Below are positions 1 to 5,689 of a stretch of 7,441 nucleotides of DNA, piece after piece. Both the position numbers and the translations under genes were made by a program. This stretch comes from an uncultured Pseudomonadota bacterium. GTDB taxonomy: Bacteria; Pseudomonadota; Alphaproteobacteria; Rs-D84. The notes below the pieces were generated by a model. That model saw only the letters and a list, made by a program, of their open reading frames with translations, ran no database searches and was not told the origin of the DNA. The stretch covers positions 1-7,441 of the forward strand of contig CALYRP010000042.1 of NCBI GenBank assembly GCA_945483255.1. The letters are read 5' to 3'. Every line of letters starts with the position of its first letter. Within the stretch, counting starts at the first letter, position 1.

Positions 1-1
1 A

Positions 2-1750
2 TATATTTTACCTGTTCGTGATTTGGTTGTACATCCGGGCCTGACGGTGCCGGTGTATGTTGATAATCCGTTGTCTGTGGCGTGTATAGAAGCCGCGACA
101 AATAATCATCAAAGAATTATTTTATGTCCACAACACAGTTGGCCTTATCCGTCAACCGTGGATGATATTTTCACAACCGGAACCATCGGTGAAATTGCCC
201 AGGTTTTACACATGCCAGACGGCGCAATTCATGCAATTGTTCGCACTACAAATGTTGTAGATTTGTCTGATATTGAAATAACAAACGGTATTTTCAGTGC
301 GAATATAACACCGCTTGAAATACTGGACGATTCCGCGTTTGAACAAACAATTGCATTGCGAGACAAAGTTTGTGATGCAATGCAAACATTGTCTGTGCGC
401 CACAAATTTAAAATGGAAAAATTACAGGCAATTATTCAAAACTATCCAATGCCCGCATTTATTGATTCTGTGGTACAAATGGCCGATATCGATACAGAAA
501 TCGCTGTCGAAGTTTTAAGAATGAAAACATGGCGTGAAAAATTGGTGGCATTACTGGAACAGGTTATGTTGTTAATTGAAACAGATAAAATCGAAGCCAC
601 AATCAATCGCCGCGTGCAATCCCAGATGGAAAACGGTCAAAGACAGGCGATATTACAAGAAAAAATGCGCGCCATACAAAAAGAAATGGGTGAAGATGAC
701 GAAGAAATGGACACCGCATCTATGCGCAAAAGAATTGAAAAATCTGCAATGTCAGCGGAAGCAAAAGAAAAAGCAATGTCTGAATTCAAACGCATGCGCG
801 CAATGTCACCTATGTCCCAAGAAGGCGGATTATTAAAAACTTATCTTGATGAATTATTATCAATGCCATGGGACAAAACAGACAACGCCCCAATTGATTT
901 AAAGACTGCCCGCAAAGTATTAGACAGCGAACATTCTGGAATGACTGGGGTCAAAGAACGCATTTTGGAACATATTGCCGTTATGAAAAAAACCGGTAAA
1001 AACCGCGGCAGCATTTTATGTTTTGTTGGCGCACCGGGTGTTGGCAAAACATCACTTTGCAAATCAATCGCAAACGCTTTATCACGTAAATATTGTCGCA
1101 TATCATTGGGTGGCATATCTGACGAAGCGCATTTTCGTGGTCATCGCAAAACATATATCGGCGCACAATGCGGACGCATTATGGATGCATTAAAAAGATG
1201 CAAATCTAATAACCCTGTTATCGTTTTGGACGAAATAGATAAAATGGGACGTGATTGGCGTGGCGATCCCGAATCTGCGTTGTTGGAAATATTAGATCCA
1301 GAACAAAACAAAGCTTTCCGCGATCATTACTTGGAAGTTGATTTTGATTTATCAAATGTTTTATTTATTGCAACTTCTAATTCATTGAATATGTCGTCTG
1401 CATTAAAAGACCGTATGGAAATTATTGAAATTCCAGGATACAGCGAAGATGAAAAGATTAAAATCGCACGCGAACATTTATTGAAACGCGCCGCCGAAGA
1501 TACCGGATGGGATGTTAATAATATTGTAATTTCAGATGAAGCTATTGCGCATATTATTCGCAATTTCACTTCTGAACAAGGTGTTCGTGAATTACAACGT
1601 GAAATATCGTCCCTGCTTCGTCGTAGTCTTTTGCAAAATGACGGTATGGATGTAAAAACAGAATTTACAATCGACAAAATCGACGAATTATTATCCGTTC
1701 ACCATAATGCAAATATGACAAACAAAATCGGGTTCAGCGCACGCGCATAA
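2..1750 (+). CDS. lon: Lon-type AAA+ ATPase lacking the C-terminal protease domain (5' end outside window)
   Basis: Lon is normally a cytosolic ATP-dependent protease whose hexamer unfolds damaged and regulatory proteins and cuts them with a Ser-Lys dyad. The frame is open from the window edge, and its first visible residues (YILPVRDLVVHPG) match the start of the Lon N-domain, so about ten residues are missing on the left. Counting from codon 2-4, the N-domain and charged helical linker (EKMRAIQKEMGEDDEE near 220) lead to a complete AAA+ module. Walker A GAPGVGKTS is at 343-351, the pore loop YIGAQCG at 385-391, Walker B VLDEIDK near 408-414, sensor-1 Asn at 460, the DRME arginine finger at 471 and the sensor-2 GVREL Arg at 529. 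The protein ends at residue 582 with NKIGFSARA, which aligns to the first few residues of the usual protease domain (E. coli NRVGQVTGLAW). About 190 residues, including the catalytic Ser and Lys, are absent. The stop codon overlaps the ribosome-binding site of tsaB. The family call is near certain; a degrading role is unlikely for this product alone. Confidence 0.93.
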   Translation, partial: YILPVRDLVVHPGLTVPVYVDNPLSVACIEAATNNHQRIILCPQHSWPYPSTVDDIFTTGTIGEIAQVLHMPDGAIHAIVRTTNVVDLSDIEITNGIFSANITPLEILDDSAFEQTIALRDKVCDAMQTLSVRHKFKMEKLQAIIQNYPMPAFIDSVVQMADIDTEIAVEVLRMKTWREKLVALLEQVMLLIETDKIEATINRRVQSQMENGQRQAILQEKMRAIQKEMGEDDEEMDTASMRKRIEKSAMSAEAKEKAMSEFKRMRAMSPMSQEGGLLKTYLDELLSMPWDKTDNAPIDLKTARKVLDSEHSGMTGVKERILEHIAVMKKTGKNRGSILCFVGAPGVGKTSLCKSIANALSRKYCRISLGGISDEAHFRGHRKTYIGAQCGRIMDALKRCKSNNPVIVLDEIDKMGRDWRGDPESALLEILDPEQNKAFRDHYLEVDFDLSNVLFIATSNSLNMSSALKDRMEIIEIPGYSEDEKIKIAREHLLKRAAEDTGWDVNNIVISDEAIAHIIRNFTSEQGVRELQREISSLLRRSLLQNDGMDVKTEFTIDKIDELLSVHHNANMTNKIGFSARA

Positions 1751-1754
1751 GGGG
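1749..1754 (+). promoter_or_regulatory. Shine-Dalgarno of tsaB overlapping the lon stop
   Basis: AAGGGG lies 7 nt before the tsaB ATG and shares its two A residues with the TAA of the lon-like gene. This is one of only two clear ribosome-binding sites in the window. It fixes the tsaB start and suggests translation of the two genes is coupled. Confidence 0.7.
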
Positions 1755-1761
1755 TACAAAA

Positions 1762-2292
1762 ATGATATTGGTTATAAATACTTCATCAAACGGAATCGAT
1801 TTATTATTGGACGATAAAATTGCTCATTTTGATGCAGTAAAACAGGCAATTGCCCTGCCCGTGGCTGTTGATACATTTATGAAACAAAATAACGTTCAAA
1901 TGTCTGATTTGACCGCGGTTGGTGTTGTTGTGGGGCCCGGTTCTTTTACTGGAATCCGCATGGGAATTGCATATGCCAAGGGTTTATCAATCGGGTTAAA
2001 CATACCGGTCGTTGGTGTAAATCTTTTTGAATTATATTTATATGAAACACCGGATGCATTTGTTGCGATTGATTCCGGGCGTGGCGATTTCTTTGTTGCA
2101 TCCAAAATACACGAACCATGCACAATGACAATTGATGAAGTCGAAACAGAACAAATGAAATGCCCATCAACAGTTGGCCATAAACCATATAATTTAATTT
2201 ACGCAAAAGACATTGTTGAAAACAAAATAAAAAACAACAAAATTGAACCAGTAATTCCAATGTATTTGCGTCGAAGTTATGCTGAAAAATAA
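1762..2292 (+). CDS. tsaB: tRNA threonylcarbamoyladenosine biosynthesis protein TsaB
   Basis: TsaB is the scaffold partner of TsaD (with TsaE) in transferring the threonylcarbamoyl group from TC-AMP to A37 of tRNAs that read ANN codons. The 176-residue protein starts with MILVINTSSN, a variant of the family's ILAIDTS strand, and carries the signature GPGSFTG at 58-64 followed by IRMGIAYAKGL. It retains AIDSGRGDFF near 102-111 and a C-terminal YLRR (168-171), the usual P-x-YLR ending. It is short compared with about 230 residues in E. coli, with the loss mainly in the second half, but both ends are present, so it is compact rather than truncated. The start is set by AAGGGG 7 nt upstream. It follows the lon-like gene by 11 bp and precedes an unknown gene and rimI. 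The tsaB...rimI association is common in bacteria. Confidence 0.9.
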   Translation: MILVINTSSNGIDLLLDDKIAHFDAVKQAIALPVAVDTFMKQNNVQMSDLTAVGVVVGPGSFTGIRMGIAYAKGLSIGLNIPVVGVNLFELYLYETPDAFVAIDSGRGDFFVASKIHEPCTMTIDEVETEQMKCPSTVGHKPYNLIYAKDIVENKIKNNKIEPVIPMYLRRSYAEK

Positions 2293-2303
2293 AAGCATAT
2301 AAT

Positions 2304-2639
2304 ATGAATATCTTTCAAAAAATCGCGATTTCACACTACATTAACAAAAATAAAGATAAAGTTGAATATGCCTATCGTTATGACATTGGCAATTCTACTG
2401 GAATGCATAGTGTAAAAATTAAAAACAAAGGTTCTGTTTCAATAGAAATGCACAGGGATTATTGGGGTAATACTTATTTTGGTATAACTTACAACCTTAA
2501 AGGCAGCGATGAGTATTCTTTACCACCATGTCAATTATCTTTCTTTGACAGACCATTTGTATCAAGAATGTATCAAAAAATGTTTGATAGTTTTGTTGCA
2601 AAAAACGGTATGCCAAACAACAATTCTCGTCAGCGTTAA
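2304..2639 (+). CDS. hypothetical protein, 111 aa, between tsaB and rimI
   Basis: I do not recognise this protein. It begins MNIFQKIAIS and has a basic, aromatic-rich middle (VEYAYRYDIGN near 20-30; HRDYWGNTYFGITYNLKG near 50-67) with alternating hydrophobic residues that suggest beta strands. A helix-like segment follows (PFVSRMYQKMFDSFV near 84-98), then a polar tail. There is no signal peptide, membrane helix or metal-binding cysteine pattern; it has a single Cys. It starts 11 bp after tsaB and ends 4 bp before rimI, on the same strand, so it is probably cotranscribed. No Shine-Dalgarno precedes the ATG, which is also true of several neighbours. Its reality is supported by the tight fit between two conserved genes and by a clean open frame; its function is unknown. 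Confidence 0.7.
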   Translation: MNIFQKIAISHYINKNKDKVEYAYRYDIGNSTGMHSVKIKNKGSVSIEMHRDYWGNTYFGITYNLKGSDEYSLPPCQLSFFDRPFVSRMYQKMFDSFVAKNGMPNNNSRQR

Positions 2640-2643
2640 AAAC

Positions 2644-3030
2644 ATGTTTGATGAATTATCAAATCTTCATAAAAAATGTTTTCCAAATCGTCCATGGTCG
2701 GCAGACGATTTTCGTGATTTAAAACAATCTGGATGCGAAATAATTATGTCGCAAAATGGCTTTATCGTGTATCGAATTGTGGTTGACGAAGCCGAAATAA
2801 TAACAATTGGTGTTAACCCCGAAATGCGACGCAATGGAATTGCATCTGCGATGATTGGAATAATTGAAAAAACAATTAAAAATCAAGGGGTTAAAAAAAT
2901 ATTTTTAGAAGTTGCTTCAAACAATATTCCAGGGATTAATTTATACGAAAATTGTGGCTTTAATCGGGTTGGATTACGCCCTAAATACTATGATGGTGTG
3001 GATGCTATATTAATGTCCAAAGACATATAA
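2644..3030 (+). CDS. rimI: ribosomal protein bS18 N-terminal alanine acetyltransferase RimI (GNAT family)
   Basis: RimI transfers acetyl from acetyl-CoA to the N-terminal alanine of ribosomal protein S18. The 128-residue protein opens MFDELSNLHKKCFPNRPWS, matching the family's LH-x-x-CF-x-x-PWS start. It has the acetyl-CoA pyrophosphate loop RRNGIA at 62-67 after strand IITIGVNPEM. LEVASNN at 88-94, LYENCGF at 100-106 and the YY pair at 115-116 followed by DAILM complete the pattern; the RimI catalytic tyrosine lies in this YY region. It is slightly shorter than the usual ~150 residues. I chose the ATG at 2644 because the homology begins there. The open frame extends back to 2509, but that part overlaps the preceding gene and looks like its shadow. 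It ends 1 bp before the convergent helicase stop. RimI is more likely than another GNAT because of tsaB upstream. Confidence 0.85.
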   Translation: MFDELSNLHKKCFPNRPWSADDFRDLKQSGCEIIMSQNGFIVYRIVVDEAEIITIGVNPEMRRNGIASAMIGIIEKTIKNQGVKKIFLEVASNNIPGINLYENCGFNRVGLRPKYYDGVDAILMSKDI

Positions 3031-3031
3031 T

Positions 3032-4339
3032 TTATTCGTTTATAAAATCCAAAATTCGTTTATCAAAAATAATATCTTTTTGTGTTAATGGTTTTACAAT
3101 ATGCATATCATTTGCAGATCTTGTTCGTGATAACGCAACATATGTTTGACCATGTGCAAATGCACCACGTGAAATATCAATTATAACCTTGGATAATGTT
3201 TTGCCTTGTGATTTATGTATCGTCATTGCGTATCCCAACATTAACGGGAATTGCTTATATGATCCAATTTCGTTTTCAACAATTCTGTCGTTTTCATCGC
3301 GACTATATTCTATCTTTTGCCATTTTTCAGGTTTAACAACGACAAGATTTTGATTATCATCATCCAATATTTGAACAATGATTTCGCGTGCATTAAGAAC
3401 TTCGACACGACCAATCGAACCATTGTGCCATTTATCGCCGTTCTTCACAAAAACAACCAATGCGCCAACTTTTAATTCTAATTCCATTGGCGCTGGCACA
3501 TCATTTGCATTAAAGTTCCCATCTATTACACCGGTATATTTAACAATCGGCGCATTAATTTGATTTAATTTTTCAGCATTTATACGTTCAGCAACCGCAC
3601 GAAACGGTGTTATTATAACCGCATTTTTGCGAACATTTTCGTCCAGTATTTTACAATTATTAAAAAACGAAAGCGACGATACATCATTATCACGCAAACG
3701 CATCAAATTTTTCAGTAAATCGTCATCACTTTGCCGATAAACCATATTAAAATCGTATTTTATAAAATCAGCACGCTTGTAAACATTGGAATCAAAAAAG
3801 TATGCGTTTTTATATTCGTATGCATCAACATAATATTGTTCCGCATCACGCGTTATAACCGGCGGCAATTGAAACATATCGCCAATCGCAACAATTTGGA
3901 TGCCACCAAAAGGTTCATTATTATGACGTGCGGCGCGTGCCAAAATATCAATTGCATCCAACAAATCAGGTGCAACCATTGATATTTCATCAATCACTAA
4001 AACATCCGTTGCATTTAAAATATTTCTGGGCTTTGCCTTTAATTTTAATAATTCAGGCATAATAAAATCGCGCGGCTGTATTTGAAAAAGCGAATGTATC
4101 GTTTGTCCGCCAATATTTAACGCCGATACCGCCGTCGGACACGCACAAATAATTCGTTTTGCCGATGCAGATTTAAGATATTGAACAAATGTAGATTTAC
4201 CGGTTCCGGCCTGTCCCAATATCAAAACATTGGAATGTGTACGTTCAATCGTGTTAAACGCATCCATTTGGTTTTTATTTAAAATTGGAACCATTTCAAT
4301 CATAATCGGAATATTCGCACAAATGGACATAAAAAGCAA
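3032..4339 (-). CDS. Pif1/Dda-like superfamily 1B DNA helicase
   Basis: This is a 5'-3' SF1B helicase of the Pif1/Dda/RecD2 type, which unwinds duplexes and structured DNA in replication or repair. In the 435-residue frame, Walker A GQAGTGKST is at 42-50, then CPTAVSALNIGGQTIHSLF at 67-85 (motif Ia), Walker B VIDEISM at 115-121, and GDMFQLPP at 153-160 (motif III). YRQSD at 201-205 is motif IV, YAMTIHKSQGKTL at 370-382 motif V and YVALSRTRS at 400-408 motif VI. All key residues are intact. The protein is a minimal helicase core with no added nuclease or zinc domain. The start is uncertain. The longest frame begins with TTG at 4339; ATG codons lie at 4330, 4303 (MIEMVPILNKNQ) and 4294. I favour 4303 or 4294, just before the Q-motif-like NKNQMDAF. 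No Shine-Dalgarno helps decide. It is monocistronic and convergent with rimI. Confidence 0.88.
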   Translation of the reverse strand: MLFMSICANIPIMIEMVPILNKNQMDAFNTIERTHSNVLILGQAGTGKSTFVQYLKSASAKRIICACPTAVSALNIGGQTIHSLFQIQPRDFIMPELLKLKAKPRNILNATDVLVIDEISMVAPDLLDAIDILARAARHNNEPFGGIQIVAIGDMFQLPPVITRDAEQYYVDAYEYKNAYFFDSNVYKRADFIKYDFNMVYRQSDDDLLKNLMRLRDNDVSSLSFFNNCKILDENVRKNAVIITPFRAVAERINAEKLNQINAPIVKYTGVIDGNFNANDVPAPMELELKVGALVVFVKNGDKWHNGSIGRVEVLNAREIIVQILDDDNQNLVVVKPEKWQKIEYSRDENDRIVENEIGSYKQFPLMLGYAMTIHKSQGKTLSKVIIDISRGAFAHGQTYVALSRTRSANDMHIVKPLTQKDIIFDKRILDFINE

Positions 4340-4366
4340 GATGTGTTAATTTTTATCTTGCAAGAT
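4336..4366. repeat. three GCAAGAT half-sites, two forming a 12-bp palindrome over a -35 box
   Basis: GCAAGAT occurs at 4336-4342 and again at 4360-4366, with its complement ATCTTGC at 4355-4361. The last two form the perfect palindrome ATCTTGCAAGAT (4355-4366), which covers the TTGCAA -35 box of the tRNA promoter. The first and second can instead pair as a 7-bp stem with a 12-nt loop. Read on the minus strand, this stem is followed by five T residues directly before a possible helicase start codon at 4330. It may be an operator, a weak terminator/attenuator for the helicase leader, or chance in an AT-rich spacer. Confidence 0.4.
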
Positions 4367-4385
4367 TGAATAAAAAATATATAAT
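4358..4385 (+). promoter_or_regulatory. sigma-70-type promoter of the CAT-anticodon tRNA
   Basis: TTGCAA (4358-4363) is separated by 16 nt from a perfect TATAAT (4380-4385). The expected start of transcription, near 4392, is only a few bases before the first tRNA nucleotide at 4398, giving a very short 5' leader as is usual for tRNA genes. Confidence 0.75.
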
Positions 4386-4397
4386 AGGTTTCGCTGT

Positions 4398-4474
4398 GGG
4401 CTAATAGCTCAGTTGGTTAGAGCGGAGCGCTCATAACGCTTTGGTCGTGGGTTCGAGTCCTACTTAGCCCACCA
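4398..4474 (+). tRNA. tRNA with CAT anticodon (elongator Met or Ile2)
   Basis: A complete 77-nt cloverleaf with encoded CCA. The acceptor GGGCTAA pairs with TTAGCCC; the D stem is GCTC/GAGC with loop AGTTGGTTA; the anticodon stem is GAGCG/CGCTT with loop CTCATAA (anticodon CAT at 4432-4434, A37 at 4435). The variable loop is TGGTC, and the T arm is GTGGG/CCTAC around TTCGAGT. It is not the initiator: G1-C72 is paired and the GGG/CCC anticodon-stem pairs are absent. CAT can be elongator Met or, after lysidine modification of C34 by TilS, Ile2 reading AUA. The acceptor has C4-G69 as in E. coli Ile2 but T5-A68, so I cannot settle the identity. Confidence 0.95.
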
Positions 4475-4480
4475 CAGTTT

Positions 4481-4507
4481 AAAAGACCGTCATCATGACG
4501 GTTTTTT
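4481..4507 (+). terminator. intrinsic terminator after the CAT tRNA
   Basis: ACCGTCA (4486-4492) and TGACGGT (4496-4502) form a perfect 7-bp stem with a 3-nt TCA loop, followed by a run of T. The flanking A and T tracts (4481-4484 with 4504-4507) can lengthen the stem. It starts 7 nt after the tRNA CCA, so the tRNA transcript is probably monocistronic and separate from the flavoprotein gene. Confidence 0.85.
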
Positions 4508-4509
4508 AT

Positions 4510-4537
4510 TTGCCTTTTTGTTGTCTTGCGGTAAAAT
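4510..4537 (+). promoter_or_regulatory. possible promoter of the flavoprotein gene
   Basis: TTGCCT (4510-4515), 16 nt, then TAAAAT (4532-4537). A start about 7 nt after the -10 would fall on or next to the ATG at 4544, and there is no Shine-Dalgarno, so a leaderless transcript is possible. The boxes are imperfect and the assignment is weak. Confidence 0.35.
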
Positions 4538-4543
4538 TGTATT

Positions 4544-5689
4544 ATGAAAATATATGATGTTATTATTTTAGGCGCGGGGGCATCTGGTCTGATGGCGGCG
4601 GTGGCTTTAAAATCGCGCAAAAAATCTGTATTGATTATCGATATGGGCAATGCCCCGGCGCGCAAGGTCGCAATTTCAGGTGGCGGCAAATGTAATTTTA
4701 CTAATACACATGCTGATTACACACATTATTTTGGAAAAAATTCGCGATTTGTAATGTCTGCGCTTGCCCAATACAAACCTGTTGATACTTTGAATTGGGT
4801 TAAATCGCACAATATTAAATTTTACGAAAAAGAACCGGGGCGATATTTTTGTAAAAACAGCGCAGACGATATTGTTAAAGCATTGTTGGACGATATTGGA
4901 AACACAGAAATTAAATATAATACGAACATAATTGATATCGAAAAACCCGGTAATATTTTCACAATAAAAACAGATAATGGTATATTTCAATCGCATTCTG
5001 TTATTGTTGCAACGGGTGGGTTATCATATTCGCATCTTGGCGTATCAAACATTGGGCATATAACAGCCAAAAAATTTGGTCATAAAATCGAACCCGTTCG
5101 CCCCGCCCTTTGTGCAATAAAAACCGGCGCATTCAACGCTGATTTATCCGGAATTTCACTGCCCGTACAGATTAAAATTGGTAAAAATATAATAAATGAC
5201 GATTTATTGTTTACACATTTTGGAATTGGCGGACCGGCGGCATATCGTGCGACATTATTTAGCGAACAAAACATAATCATAAACTTTGCGCCAAATACAG
5301 ACATGTTTAAATTGTTAAAAAGCAATAAAACAACCAACGGTAAAAAGTCTGTTCCCGGCATATTATCCGAATATTTACCCAAAAATCTGGCACGTTTTTT
5401 ATGTGATGACGCGCGCAATATTGCCGATATTCGTGACAATGAATTAAAAATACTTGCAGACAAAATAAATCATTTTGAAATAAATGATGTGCATGCGATT
5501 GGACTGCAAAGTGCCGAAGTAACCGCGGGCGGTATATCAACCGATAAAATTTCATCAAAAACAATGGAATCGCAATTGTGTGAACACCTTTATTTTGCTG
5601 GCGAAGTTATGGATATAACCGGTGATTTGGGCGGGTATAATATTCAATGGGCTTTTTCCAGCGGATATGTTGCCGGATTAAACGCGTAA
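4544..5689 (+). CDS. HI0933/YhiN-family FAD-dependent oxidoreductase
   Basis: A soluble flavoprotein of the HI0933-like family (YhiN, BaiN and so-called aminoacetone oxidase relatives). The physiological substrate is unknown for most members. The 381-residue protein begins with a Rossmann dinucleotide-binding strand, VIILGAGASGLMAA (GAGASG at 10-15). The family signature SGGGKCNFTN is at 45-54, EPGRYFCKN at 97-105, ATGGLSY at 156-162, THFGIGGPA at 224-232, and EVTAGGI at 325-331. The C-terminal FAD-contacting FAGEVMDITGDLGGYNIQWA is at 351-370. All signature regions are intact, and the length is at the short end of the usual 390-420. The start is the first ATG, directly before the Rossmann strand. 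It follows the tRNA terminator by 36 bp. Its last 12 bp overlap the end of convergent mtaB. The family is secure; the reaction is not. Confidence 0.9.
   Translation: MKIYDVIILGAGASGLMAAVALKSRKKSVLIIDMGNAPARKVAISGGGKCNFTNTHADYTHYFGKNSRFVMSALAQYKPVDTLNWVKSHNIKFYEKEPGRYFCKNSADDIVKALLDDIGNTEIKYNTNIIDIEKPGNIFTIKTDNGIFQSHSVIVATGGLSYSHLGVSNIGHITAKKFGHKIEPVRPALCAIKTGAFNADLSGISLPVQIKIGKNIINDDLLFTHFGIGGPAAYRATLFSEQNIIINFAPNTDMFKLLKSNKTTNGKKSVPGILSEYLPKNLARFLCDDARNIADIRDNELKILADKINHFEINDVHAIGLQSAEVTAGGISTDKISSKTMESQLCEHLYFAGEVMDITGDLGGYNIQWAFSSGYVAGLNA

Noticed and set aside
23..25. TTG as the start codon of the Lon-like protein
   Set aside because: The frame is open to the window edge, and the residues before it (YILPVRD) belong to the conserved Lon N-terminus, so the true start is outside the window.
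1735..1762. Frameshift or programmed recoding that would restore the Lon protease domain
   Set aside because: No frame after 1750 on either strand shows Lon protease motifs; the sequence passes straight into tsaB. Only a deletion or an assembly gap can explain the loss.
2298..2303. TATAAT just before the 111-residue gene as a promoter
   Set aside because: It abuts the ATG, so transcription would start inside the gene, and no -35 box is found at the right distance. It is chance in AT-rich sequence.
2509..2643. Longer rimI reading frame starting at 2509
   Set aside because: The extra 45 residues overlap the upstream 111-residue gene, have no GNAT similarity and look like its out-of-frame shadow. 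RimI homology begins at the ATG at 2644.
3034..3063. Direct repeat ATTCGTTTAT (3034-3043 and 3054-3063)
   Set aside because: Two 10-bp copies inside the 3' end of the helicase gene, encoding ordinary residues; no flanking mobile-element or attachment-site features.
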